Positions 53,262-62,248 of a DNA stretch of 64,000 nucleotides are shown here, piece after piece. The notes under the pieces were generated by a model, which made no database searches, had not been told where the DNA came from, and worked only from the letters and a program-made list of their open reading frames with translations. This stretch comes from CAILZL01 sp035548495 (lineage in GTDB: Bacteria > Pseudomonadota > Gammaproteobacteria > Steroidobacterales > Steroidobacteraceae), in NCBI GenBank assembly GCA_035548495.1, contig DASZSV010000051.1, forward strand, positions 44,140 to 108,139. Direction: 5' to 3'. Positions within the stretch are counted from its first letter, which is position 1. Each line of letters starts with the position of its first letter. The position numbers were made by a program, and so were the translations under genes.

Positions 53262-53465
53262 ATGAGCATCGACCGAATCGTTATGGCCTTTGCCGGCAGT
53301 GTGGTGTTGATCAGCCTGACGCTGGGTTACTACGTCAACGCCAACTGGTACTGGCTCACCGCATTTGTGGGCGCCAATCTGTTGCAATCAGCATTCAGCG
53401 GCTGGTGCCCGCTCGCACTCATCCTCAAGAAACTTGGCGTCAAGTCCGGCGTGGCGTTTTGCTGA
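53262..53465 (+). CDS. DUF2892 inner-membrane protein (YgaP-type domain)
   Basis: 67 residues, MSIDRIVMAFAGSVVLISLTLGYYVNANWYWLTAFVGANLLQSAFSGWCPLALILKKLGVK. Two transmembrane segments and the SGWCPL motif are those of the YgaP membrane domain, normally fused to a rhodanese; here it stands alone. Ribosome site TGAGGA. First gene of the unit with the RND and SQR genes and directly downstream of the regulated promoter. Confidence 0.92.
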   Translation: MSIDRIVMAFAGSVVLISLTLGYYVNANWYWLTAFVGANLLQSAFSGWCPLALILKKLGVKSGVAFC

Positions 53466-53476
53466 GGATGCAGCCC

Positions 53477-54526
53477 ATGAGCAAACTTCATCATCTACAG
53501 GCGGTGTTGACGGCATGCCTGATGACATGCCTGATGACATGCCTGGCGGCGTTCATTGCACATGCAGATGAGCAGCACACTGCATTGGCCACCATCAAGG
53601 TTGCTCATGAAATCATGCCATCGGAGCGTGTTGTGGACGGCACCATTGAAGCCATCAATCAGGCCACGGTGTCCGCGCAAACTTCCGGACGCATCACCGA
53701 CATTTTTTACGATGTAAATGATTTTGTGCCTGCGGGCGCTGTCATCATGCGGTTGCGCGGCACACAGCAACGCGCTTCGATGGAACAGGCACAGGCTTCA
53801 TTGCAGGAAGCGATTGCGCTCAATGCGCAGTCACAACAACAGTTCAAACGCATTGAAGGACTGTACAAGGAAAGTGTGGCAACACGACAGGAGTATGAAC
53901 AGGCGCTGGCCAGTCGTGACGCCGCAGCAGCACATCTTGATTCCGCACGTGCCGCAGTGGATGCCGCCCGCGAAGGTTTCGGTTACACCGAAGTGCGCGC
54001 GCCTTACGCAGGCATTGTCACCAAACGGCTGGTGCAAGTGGGCGAAAGCGTGCAACCCGGCACGCCGTTGATGTCCGGTGTGTCGCTGCAATATCTGCGC
54101 GTCAATCTTGATCTGCCGCAAAGCATTGTCGAGAAAGTGCGCGAGATCAGGAAAGCCGCCATCTATGTCGGCGACAAACGCATCGAAGCCGCCAGCTTCA
54201 CCATTTTTCCCGAAGCAAACATCGACACGCACACCTTTCATGCACGCGCCAATCTTCCGGCCAATGCCACTGATCTGCATCCCGGCATGTTTGTCAAAGT
54301 CGGAGTAGTAACAGGTGAAACGCGAAAACTGCTGATTCCTGCTGGCAGTGTTGTCACCCGCAGTGAGGTTACGGCAGTGTATGTGATGCAGAATGATCAG
54401 CCCATGTTGCGGCAGATTCGTCTGGGACAACACATCAATGATCGCGTCGAAGTTCTGGCGGGACTGAATGACGGCGACATCGTCGTGCTGGATCCTGTCG
54501 CCGCCAGCCGCATGGTGCAGCAATGA
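53477..54526 (+). CDS. RND efflux periplasmic adaptor (MFP/HlyD family)
   Basis: 349 residues, signal peptide (AVLTACLMTCLMTCLAAFIAHA), followed by lipoyl and coiled-coil parts (TVSAQTSGRITDIFYDVNDFVPAGAVIMRL; ASMEQAQASLQEAIALNAQ..KESVATRQEYEQALASRDAAAAHLDSA), beta-barrel and membrane-proximal domains. The ATG at 53468 is an alternative start. A 12-bp repeat (TGCCTGATGACA) sits in the signal region. Overlaps the pump gene by 4 bp (ATGA). Confidence 0.93.
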   Translation: MSKLHHLQAVLTACLMTCLMTCLAAFIAHADEQHTALATIKVAHEIMPSERVVDGTIEAINQATVSAQTSGRITDIFYDVNDFVPAGAVIMRLRGTQQRASMEQAQASLQEAIALNAQSQQQFKRIEGLYKESVATRQEYEQALASRDAAAAHLDSARAAVDAAREGFGYTEVRAPYAGIVTKRLVQVGESVQPGTPLMSGVSLQYLRVNLDLPQSIVEKVREIRKAAIYVGDKRIEAASFTIFPEANIDTHTFHARANLPANATDLHPGMFVKVGVVTGETRKLLIPAGSVVTRSEVTAVYVMQNDQPMLRQIRLGQHINDRVEVLAGLNDGDIVVLDPVAASRMVQQ

Positions 54527-57500
54527 GCAATGCTATCGACAAGGATGCGGCTCTCGGTTTCAGCGGCCGCATCGCACACGCGTTTCTCACCAATGAATTG
54601 ACGCCGTTGCTGGCACTGGCATTGATGCTGCTGGGTGTGTTCGCAATTCTGGTAACGCCGCGCGAAGAAGAACCACAGATCGACGTGACCATGGCCAATG
54701 TCATCATTGCTTTTCCCGGCGCCAGCAGCACGCAAGTGGAATCACTGGTGGCTTCACCGATGGAACAGGTGCTGGGTGAAATTTCCGGCGTGGATCATAT
54801 TTATTCCATATCGCGCCCCGGTGTGGCGATTCTTACCGTGCAATACAAGGTGGGCGTGCCGCGCAACGAAGCCTTGGTACGTCTGTACAACGCAGTGTAT
54901 TCCAATCGCGACTGGCGCTCAGCAAATCTTGGCATCATGGAACCGCTCATCAAACCCAAGGGCATTGATGATGTGCCCATCGTCACACTGACCTTGTGGA
55001 GCAAAAACCCGCAACGAGGCGCGTACGAACTGAAGCAGGTTGCACACGCGATTGAAACTGAACTGAAACGCGTGCCCGGTACACGCAACGTTTACACCAT
55101 CGGCGGTCCGGATGATGTAGTGCATGTGATGCTCGACCCTGCAAAGCTCTCGGGTTTCGGACTGACAGCGCTCAATCTGCAAAATGCGCTGGCCACGGCC
55201 AATGTAGCCCTCGATGCAGGCAATATTGTCAATGACAATCACAGCACGCCTGTGCACGCGGGAGAGTTTCTGGCGCGCGCCGATGATGTAGCCAATCTCA
55301 TTGTCGGCTCCAACAATGGTCAACCCATTTATCTTCAGGACGTGGCAAGCATTGAACGCGAAGCAGCACAACCCGAACAGTATGTGCAATTCGCCACCGG
55401 GCTTGCCAGCAACAACCAGCTGAAAGGCGAGTCACCCGCAGTAACAATTGCCATCTCCAAACAACCGGGGCGCAATGCCAGTGATGTCGCCAACAATGTC
55501 ATCGAACGCATCAAGACATTGCAGAACAGCTTTATTCCGCAGGACACGGAGATCACCGTCACTCGCAACTATGGCGCCACTGCGAATGACAAAGCCATCA
55601 AGCTGATCGAGAAGCTGGTCTTCGCAACCATGTCCGTGATTGTGCTGGTCATCGTAGCCGTGGGCTGGCGCGAAGCCGTCACAGTCGGCACCGCAGTCAT
55701 CGTGACACTGGCTGCCACCTTGTTCGCCTCCTGGGCATGGGGCTTCACCATCAATCGCGTGTCGTTGTTCGCATTGATTTTTTCCATCGGCATTCTGGTG
55801 GACGACGCCATCGTGGTGGTTGAAAACATTCATCGTCATTTCAGCTTTGACAAGGATCCATCGACAAGCGTGGTGCCGCGTGCCGTGGATGAAGTCGGCG
55901 GCCCGACCATTCTCGCCACTTTTACAGTGATTGCAGCGTTGCTGCCGATGGCTTTTGTCAGCGGTCTGATGGGACCGTACATGAGCCCCATTCCGATCAA
56001 CGCCAGCATGGGCATGCTGATCTCGCTGGCGGTGGCATTGATTGTCACGCCATGGTTGTCGCACAAGCTGCTCGCACCACATCTTGCAAGGCATGCGCAT
56101 CATCAACCCAATGCGGTGATTGCAAGGATTGAAGAACGCATCACGCACTTCTTCGAGAAAACACTGCGTCCCTTTGTACAAGGCGATGACGCGCGCCAGC
56201 GAAGACATCAATTGTACTGGAGCATACTGGCCGCCATCGTCATTGCGGTATCGCTTGTCGGCATGAAGCTGGTGGTATTGAAGATGCTGCCGTTCGATAA
56301 CAAATCGGAATTCCAGGTGGTAGTCAACATGCCCGAAGGTTCCGCACTGGAAAAAACCACTACGTTGCTCGATGAACTTGCTGCAGAGATTCGCAAGGTG
56401 CCGGAAGTCACCGACTATGAAATTTATGCCGGCACATCGGCGCCCATCAATTTCAATGGGCTGGTGCGTCAGTACTATCTGCGCAGCGGTCCGCTGGTGG
56501 GTGATATACAGGTTAATCTGGTGGATAAACATCATCGCCATCGCAAGAGTCACGAGATTGCACTGGCCATTCGTCCGGTGCTTGCTGTGATCGGCAGGAA
56601 ATATGATGCCTCAGTCCAGGTCGTTGAAGTTCCGCCCGGCCCGCCGGTGCAGGCACCGCTGGTGGCGGAAATTTATGGTCCCAACTATGCCGCGCAACGT
56701 GTGATGGCAACGGATATCCGCAAGGTGTTCGATAACACCAGGGACATTGTCGATATTGATGACACCATTGAAGCACCGGCCAAACGTTATGTGATTGATG
56801 TTGACCGCAACAAGGCTGCATTGTTCGGCATCACGCAGGCACAGATCACCAATACTTTGAATGTGGCATTGAATGGCAGCGATGCCACTTACATTCATGC
56901 GGGTCAGGAACGTTACCCCATTCCCGTCCGCATTGAACTGCCCACTGCAGGCAAGGCATCGATTGCGGATGTTCTGGCACTGGAGGTGCAGGCAGCAAAT
57001 GGCAAACGTGTGCCGCTGTCTGAAATGGTGAATGTGCGCGAGACCCGTTGGGATGGCGCCATTTATCACAAAGATTTGTTGCCCGTCACCTATGTCACCG
57101 GCGACATGGCAGGGAAACTCGACAGTCCCCTGTACGGCATGTTCAACATCATCAGCAATATCAAAAAGCAGCTTGGCAGCAATGCGCCGGAACAGCGTTT
57201 CATATCACAGCCTGACAACACCAATCGCACCGCCATCAAGTGGGACGGCGAATGGCAGATCACCTATGAAACGTTTCGCGACATGGGGCTTGCATATTCA
57301 GTCGGATTGATACTGATTTATCTGCTTGTCGTTGCGCAGTTCAGATCATATGCCGTGCCGTTGATCATCATGGCACCGATTCCGCTCACCGTCATCGGCG
57401 TCATGCCGGGACATGCCTTGCTCGGTGCACAGTTCACGGCCACATCAATGATCGGCATGATTGCCCTTGCCGGCATCATCGTGCGTAATTCCATCCTGCT

Positions 57501-57762
57501 GGTGGACTTCATCAATCTGCAACTGGCCGATGGCAAACCCTTGGCTGATGCAGTGGTGCAAGCGGCCATCGTACGCACCAGGCCCATTGTACTTACCGCA
57601 CTCGCGGCAATGATGGGCGCATTCTTCATTCTTGACGATCCGATTTTCAACGGACTCGCGGTGTCGCTGATCTTCGGCATTCTGGTGTCAACGGCACTGA
57701 CATTGATTGTTATTCCCGTGTTGTATTTCAGTTATCGCAATCGCACTCATCCTGTTACTTGA
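54523..57762 (+). CDS. RND family efflux transporter permease
   Basis: 1079 residues, AcrB/HAE-like fold: N-terminal TM1 (LTPLLALALMLLGVFAILVTPREEEPQIDVTMANVIIAFPGAS), two periplasmic loops, and twelve transmembrane segments. Signature TM4 contains SIGILVDDAIVVVENIHRHF (the proton-relay Asp pair), and TM10-12 end in FGILVSTALTLIVIPVLYF. Forms a pump with the coupled adaptor; an outer-membrane partner is not encoded here. Substrate unknown, but promoter and neighbours point to sulfur stress. Confidence 0.95.
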   Translation: MSNAIDKDAALGFSGRIAHAFLTNELTPLLALALMLLGVFAILVTPREEEPQIDVTMANVIIAFPGASSTQVESLVASPMEQVLGEISGVDHIYSISRPGVAILTVQYKVGVPRNEALVRLYNAVYSNRDWRSANLGIMEPLIKPKGIDDVPIVTLTLWSKNPQRGAYELKQVAHAIETELKRVPGTRNVYTIGGPDDVVHVMLDPAKLSGFGLTALNLQNALATANVALDAGNIVNDNHSTPVHAGEFLARADDVANLIVGSNNGQPIYLQDVASIEREAAQPEQYVQFATGLASNNQLKGESPAVTIAISKQPGRNASDVANNVIERIKTLQNSFIPQDTEITVTRNYGATANDKAIKLIEKLVFATMSVIVLVIVAVGWREAVTVGTAVIVTLAATLFASWAWGFTINRVSLFALIFSIGILVDDAIVVVENIHRHFSFDKDPSTSVVPRAVDEVGGPTILATFTVIAALLPMAFVSGLMGPYMSPIPINASMGMLISLAVALIVTPWLSHKLLAPHLARHAHHQPNAVIARIEERITHFFEKTLRPFVQGDDARQRRHQLYWSILAAIVIAVSLVGMKLVVLKMLPFDNKSEFQVVVNMPEGSALEKTTTLLDELAAEIRKVPEVTDYEIYAGTSAPINFNGLVRQYYLRSGPLVGDIQVNLVDKHHRHRKSHEIALAIRPVLAVIGRKYDASVQVVEVPPGPPVQAPLVAEIYGPNYAAQRVMATDIRKVFDNTRDIVDIDDTIEAPAKRYVIDVDRNKAALFGITQAQITNTLNVALNGSDATYIHAGQERYPIPVRIELPTAGKASIADVLALEVQAANGKRVPLSEMVNVRETRWDGAIYHKDLLPVTYVTGDMAGKLDSPLYGMFNIISNIKKQLGSNAPEQRFISQPDNTNRTAIKWDGEWQITYETFRDMGLAYSVGLILIYLLVVAQFRSYAVPLIIMAPIPLTVIGVMPGHALLGAQFTATSMIGMIALAGIIVRNSILLVDFINLQLADGKPLADAVVQAAIVRTRPIVLTALAAMMGAFFILDDPIFNGLAVSLIFGILVSTALTLIVIPVLYFSYRNRTHPVT

Positions 57763-57787
57763 AGCCTGCACAAGGCAGAGGTTTATC

Positions 57788-59056
57788 ATGGCACACATCG
57801 TCATCATGGGCGCAGGCATCGCCGGAGTTCCCGCTGCATATGGTCTGCGCAAGAAACTCGGCAAGGAGCATCGCGTCACGCTGATTGGTTCCAGTCCTTA
57901 TTTTGAATTCACACCATCGAATCCATGGGTGGCGATGGGCTGGCGCAAGACAGAGCAGACCCGCGTGATGTTGCAGGAACCGATGAACAACAAGGGCGTG
58001 CAATGGATCGCTCAACCTGTCGAGAAAATTGATGCAGACCATTCACAGCTCATGCTGGGTGGCGGCAATGCCATCAGTTATGATTATCTGGTGATTGCCA
58101 CCGGTCCGCGTCTGGCCTTTGAAGAAGTCACCGGCCTGGGACCGCAAGGTTTTACGCAATCCATCTGTACTCATGAACATGCCGAACGTGCGTGGCAACA
58201 GTATCAGCAATTTGTGAATAATCCCGGCCCCATCGTGATTGGCGCCGCACAGGGCGCAAGCTGCTTTGGCCCCGCCTATGAATTCGCCATGATTGTCGAT
58301 GCTGATTTGCGCAGGAGAAAAATCCGTGATCGGGTACCGATGACCTTTGTCACCAGCGAACCCTATATTGGCCACATGGGATTGGGTGGTGTGGGCGACA
58401 GCAAGGGGCTGATGGAATCCGAACTGCGCCAGCGTCATATCAAGTGGATCACCAATGCAAAGATAAAAGACGTGCGCGCCGGTGAAATGGATGTCACTGA
58501 AATCAGGGACGATGGCTCGATACTGAAAGAGCACAACCTCAAATTCAACTACAGCATGATCATTCCTGCATTCAAAGGGGTAGATGCCGTTGCAGCAGTA
58601 GAGGGACTGAACAATCCGCGTGGCTTTGTCATTATCGATGAACATCAACGCAGCAAGAAGTACAAGAATATCTTTTCCGCGGGCGTATGCATTGCCATTC
58701 CGCCGGTTGAAGCCACGCCGGTGCCCACCGGCGCACCAAAAACCGGTTACATGATTGAATCCATGGTCAGCGCCATCTGCGAAAACATTGCCGCAGATCT
58801 TGCAGGAAAACCTGCCACTGCACAGGCCACTTGGAATGCCATCTGTCTTGCCGACTTTGGCGATACGGGTGCGGCCTTCGTCGCCTTGCCGCAAATTCCG
58901 CCGCGCAATGTGACATGGACCAAGATCGGTAAATGGGTGCATCTGGCAAAGATTGCGTTTGAGAAATACTTCCTGCGCAAAGTCCGCACCGGCAATGCTG
59001 ATCCGGTGTATGAAAAGTATGTGTTGAAGGCATTGGGAATTTTTGCGTTGAAGTAG
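57788..59056 (+). CDS. sqr: sulfide:quinone oxidoreductase-type flavoprotein
   Basis: 422 residues, two Rossmann folds: HIVIMGAGIAGVPAAYGLRKKL (FAD) and a second near 200. Redox Cys are in GAAQGASCFGPAYEF and SAGVCIAIPPVE, the positions used for sulfide oxidation in SQR. The C-terminus FEKYFLRKVRTGNADPVYEKYVLKALGIFALK is an amphipathic membrane anchor. SQR oxidises sulfide to persulfide and reduces ubiquinone. It ends the unit controlled by the BigR-like repressor. FAD/NAD oxidoreductase without sulfide activity cannot be excluded. Confidence 0.88.
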   Translation: MAHIVIMGAGIAGVPAAYGLRKKLGKEHRVTLIGSSPYFEFTPSNPWVAMGWRKTEQTRVMLQEPMNNKGVQWIAQPVEKIDADHSQLMLGGGNAISYDYLVIATGPRLAFEEVTGLGPQGFTQSICTHEHAERAWQQYQQFVNNPGPIVIGAAQGASCFGPAYEFAMIVDADLRRRKIRDRVPMTFVTSEPYIGHMGLGGVGDSKGLMESELRQRHIKWITNAKIKDVRAGEMDVTEIRDDGSILKEHNLKFNYSMIIPAFKGVDAVAAVEGLNNPRGFVIIDEHQRSKKYKNIFSAGVCIAIPPVEATPVPTGAPKTGYMIESMVSAICENIAADLAGKPATAQATWNAICLADFGDTGAAFVALPQIPPRNVTWTKIGKWVHLAKIAFEKYFLRKVRTGNADPVYEKYVLKALGIFALK

Positions 59057-59391
59057 TACTGAACTGGATGCATGGACCGCATTGATCCCGTCGTCACATC
59101 GGATACAAATGCCATCATGTCCGCATGACTTGATTGCATCGCGCCACACGTACCATATGTCCCGGACGGGGCCAATTCATGAGCAGCAACAGATGCGGCA
59201 TGCGGTGACGTGAAGGACAGGCAAAGCGACTGATTGATAAGCCGATAAGCAGCACAACAACGCAGCGCATGATGCATTGACCGTTTGCAGAGAAAGCAGC
59301 GATTTGATACTGTCCTCGACGCGCCAGTTGTATCGGAATCATCAGGACAGCTGGCTGGAATCACATTGAAGTCACAACAGGAGAATATGTA
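59057..59391. other. 335-base intergenic region
   Basis: No convincing gene, RNA or repeat on either strand. Long minus-strand frames here are extensions of the antisense shadow of sqr. It ends with ACAGGAG at the ribosome site of the following lipoprotein gene. Confidence 0.5.
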
Positions 59392-59895
59392 ATGAATAAT
59401 GTCAACTCTGTGCGCGTAGCCGCACTGCTTATGCTTGGCGTCGCAATCACCACGACCTCCGGATGCGCAACAATCTTTGCACAAAATGAATCTGACATAC
59501 GTTTCAAGGCAGAACCCAGCGACGGCACAACCGTTTACGTTGCAGGAAAAAAGTATGCTCTGGATGGCGAACCCATTTCGGTTCCGAAAAAGACCAAAGA
59601 AGTGCTGTTTTCAAATCCCACCTATGGAGACTTCGCGGTGCCGCTGGATCGCAACGTGAATGGAGGCTGGGTTGCGCTTGATATCTTGTTCACCCCGGGT
59701 TTCGGACTTTCCGGACTCATTGTGGATGGCAGCACTTCCAAGTGGTACAACTATCCGGCAACGGTCAAATTCGATTTTTCGCAGTCAACGGCATATCAAA
59801 CGAGTGCCAGAAAAGTTACACATACGAAAAAGATTGCCATTGCTACTCCGCAAATCGCAGATGCCATTAGAAATGGCGGCACAAAATCAAAATAA
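59392..59895 (+). CDS. hypothetical lipoprotein
   Basis: 167 residues; lipobox TTSGC (Cys25) after a short signal. The mature protein reads GCATIFAQNESDIRFKAEPSDGTTVYVAGKKY..LFSNPTYGDFAVPLDRNVNGGWVALDILFTPGFGLSGLIVDGSTSKWYNYP. The hydrophobic GFGLSGLIVDG segment is typical of a small family of outer-membrane lipoproteins with no known role. Ribosome site CAGGAGAA. Confidence 0.85.
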   Translation: MNNVNSVRVAALLMLGVAITTTSGCATIFAQNESDIRFKAEPSDGTTVYVAGKKYALDGEPISVPKKTKEVLFSNPTYGDFAVPLDRNVNGGWVALDILFTPGFGLSGLIVDGSTSKWYNYPATVKFDFSQSTAYQTSARKVTHTKKIAIATPQIADAIRNGGTKSK

Positions 59896-60026
59896 CGAAA
59901 CTTGCGGTAAATTTCCCGCGGCTTTCTGTGTTCCTGATTGAAAGTGCGCCCCGCTCCACCAGAATAGAGAGGTCTGGTGGAGCACCACAAAACCGGCACT
60001 GTGTCATGCCATAATGGCGAACGGCA

Positions 60027-60494
60027 ATGAAGCACATTAATGGAATCACCTTCGCAGCCGCCACGGACAACGATCTTGAAACCCTGGTCGCCATCCGCAT
60101 TGAAGCCATGCGCGAAAGCCTGCAACGCATCGGCCGATACGATCCAATCCGTGCACGCGAGCGATTCAGCAACAGCTTTTCACCTGAGCACACTCAGTTC
60201 GTTATTGTGAGCGATGAACGCGTCGGCTTCCTAGTCGTCAAGCCACACACAGATTACCTGCTTCTGGATCATCTCTATATCAAGCCGCACTGGCAGAATC
60301 AGGGTATCGGCGCCGCCACACTGAAGCATGTGTTCAGCGAGGCTGATCGCATCAAATTGCCGGTTCGGGTTGGCGCGCTGCGAGACAGCGATTCCAACCG
60401 ATTCTATTTACGTCATGGGTTCAGACTTGTGGAAAGCACTGAGTTTGATAACTATTACATGCGCCCATTCGCCGCGAATGAGACCTCATCCTGA
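60027..60494 (+). CDS. GNAT family N-acetyltransferase
   Basis: 155 residues. The acetyl-CoA motif A is LYIKPHWQNQGIGAATLKHVF (Q-x-x-G-I-G), preceded by LLLDHLYI and followed by RDSDSNRFYLRHGFRLV. Substrate not predictable. Its 3' end is 3 bases from the convergent LytTR regulator gene. Confidence 0.92.
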   Translation: MKHINGITFAAATDNDLETLVAIRIEAMRESLQRIGRYDPIRARERFSNSFSPEHTQFVIVSDERVGFLVVKPHTDYLLLDHLYIKPHWQNQGIGAATLKHVFSEADRIKLPVRVGALRDSDSNRFYLRHGFRLVESTEFDNYYMRPFAANETSS

Positions 60495-60497
60495 TGA

Positions 60498-61202
60498 TCA
60501 GAATTCCAGCCGTTCCTTCAATTCCTTCGCCTGACGCCGCGACACTTCCACGGTGGCGCCATTCTTCAGCGTTACTTCAAAGCCATCGCCCACGGCCGGC
60601 TCAATGCTTTTCACAAACTCAAGATTGATCAGTTGCTGACGGTTGGCACGGAAGAACGGCAATCCAGCCAGCCTGTTTTCAACGTAACTCAGCGAACGAG
60701 AAAGAAACGCCTTCTGGTCACCGAAGAAAATGCGCACATAGTTGCCATCCACATTAACCAGATAGATGTCCCGCAACTTGACGAAGTGGCAACGCTCGCC
60801 ATCGCGAACGAAGATTCGTGACTCCTGATCCATTGCGCGCTGAGGCATCTTCAAACCCGGGCGAACCAGTTTCTGCAAGGCATCTGCAAGACGTTCCGGC
60901 GTCACCGGTTTCAGCAAATAGTCCAGAGCATTGAACTCAAAAGCACGCACGGCGTGTTGCTCATAGGCGGTAGTGAAAATCACTTTGGGCGTACGCTCGC
61001 TCTTGTCCAGCACGTCAAACCCAGTGCCGTCAGGCAAGTGGATGTCCAGCAACACCAATTCAATGTCACCCTTGTCAATGGCACTGACGGCACTTTGCAC
61101 ATCGCCTGCTTCAGCCACGACAGTGATATCGCGATGCACTTTGAGCAGCTCCATCAGCTCCGCACGCGCCAATCTGGAATCATCAACAATCAGGGTTCTC
61201 AT
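60498..61202 (-). CDS. LytTR-family response regulator (AlgR/LytR type)
   Basis: 234 residues from MRTLIVDDSRLARAEL. REC domain with phospho-Asp in IELVLLDIHLPDGTGFD and Lys in YLLKPVTPE, then the LytTR DNA-binding domain (DGNYVRIFFGDQKAFLSRSLSYVENRLAGLPFFRANRQQLINLEFV). ATG overlaps the kinase stop by 4 bp (ATGA). Open frame upstream to 61370 is a shadow. Confidence 0.95.
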   Translation of the reverse strand: MRTLIVDDSRLARAELMELLKVHRDITVVAEAGDVQSAVSAIDKGDIELVLLDIHLPDGTGFDVLDKSERTPKVIFTTAYEQHAVRAFEFNALDYLLKPVTPERLADALQKLVRPGLKMPQRAMDQESRIFVRDGERCHFVKLRDIYLVNVDGNYVRIFFGDQKAFLSRSLSYVENRLAGLPFFRANRQQLINLEFVKSIEPAVGDGFEVTLKNGATVEVSRRQAKELKERLEF

Positions 61203-62248
61203 AGTGGCAAGTCCACGGTGGCAGTGACCTGTGCACCAACGTCCAATGACAAACGGGCCTGATCGCCATAGGCCAGCTTCAAGCGCTGTCGCGCGTTGTT
61301 CAAACCTATTCCATGTCCGGCGTGCGGTGCCGCGGTGGCTGGAGCCGGATTGGTGACACACAGCTGCCATTGCTTGTCGTGCAGCATATGCGCGCTGATG
61401 TGAATGATGCCCCCTTCCCTGCGTGCCGCAATGCCATGTTTTACCGCGTTTTCCACCAGTGTTTGCAAGATCAATGGCGGCAGTTCCTGGTTGAGCAGGC
61501 TGTTATCAATAGTGAATTCGGTTCGCAAGCGGCTTTCGAATTGCAACGCTTCCAGTGACAAGTAGCCCTTGACCCACTCCAACTCGTCACTGAGTTTCAC
61601 CTTTCTCACCGGGTCGGCTTGCAGCAAGCCGCGCAGCAACGCAGCAAGATCCGTCAAACCTGCGCGGGCACGCTCAGCATCTTCACGGATCAAGGATCGC
61701 AAGTTGTTCAACGCATTGAACAGGAAGTGGGAATTGATCTGGCTGCGCAAAAACTGCAATTCCGCATCCTTGAGTTCACTTTGCAGCTTCCAGTGCGCGA
61801 TTTCTGTTTGACGGCGTTTGATAAACTCGGCACGCAACAAGTACACCGCGCACCACAATACCAGCATGATGCAGGTATCCACGGTGTAGATAAAGACGCT
61901 GCCCATAGAGCTTTTTTGCATGGCGCCGGTGTCCAGCGAAAACAAACTAATGCTTAGACCCGTGATGAAAAAAAGCAGAATCTGAATAGCCAGCGCGAGC
62001 AGCGGCAGCAGCCAGATTAGATTAACGGCAATTCGTAGGAAGCTCCAGCGTGGCGCTATTCTTTTATACAGGCTACGCATCACATGCGTGGTGACAAACA
62101 GCAGCATCGACAGCAACAGAAAGATGAAAACAAGCAGCGGAGTCGCGTATGTAAGACTGATGAAAACCAGATTCAGCAGAAAGTATCCGCCCCAGAAAAT
62201 GATTTGCGCCAGATAGTACTGGCGCGTCGTTTTTGTAGTTCCGGTCAT
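61199..62248 (-). CDS. LytS/YehU-type sensor histidine kinase
   Basis: 349 residues with four N-terminal transmembrane segments (from YLAQIIFWGGYFLLNLVFISL to CIMLVLWCAVYLL), a linker, and the His_kinase domain with LRSQINSHFLFNALNNLRSLI (phospho-His) and HATPase region LVENAVKHGIAARREGG, GHGIGLNNARQRL. Overlaps both neighbours (TAATG with the hydrolase, ATGA with the regulator), so the three genes form one coupled operon. Confidence 0.95.
   Translation of the reverse strand: MTGTTKTTRQYYLAQIIFWGGYFLLNLVFISLTYATPLLVFIFLLLSMLLFVTTHVMRSLYKRIAPRWSFLRIAVNLIWLLPLLALAIQILLFFITGLSISLFSLDTGAMQKSSMGSVFIYTVDTCIMLVLWCAVYLLRAEFIKRRQTEIAHWKLQSELKDAELQFLRSQINSHFLFNALNNLRSLIREDAERARAGLTDLAALLRGLLQADPVRKVKLSDELEWVKGYLSLEALQFESRLRTEFTIDNSLLNQELPPLILQTLVENAVKHGIAARREGGIIHISAHMLHDKQWQLCVTNPAPATAAPHAGHGIGLNNARQRLKLAYGDQARLSLDVGAQVTATVDLPL

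Noticed and set aside
53509..53546. 12-bp tandem repeat TGCCTGATGACA in the adaptor gene
   Set aside because: Two and a half units in a signal peptide; most likely simple slippage without function.
55432..56553. 373-codon minus-strand ORF
   Set aside because: Antisense to the conserved RND pump, with no recognisable domain.
58043..59149. 368-codon minus-strand ORF and the 245-codon one at 58747-59484
   Set aside because: Antisense to the FAD oxidoreductase; no domain or ribosome site.
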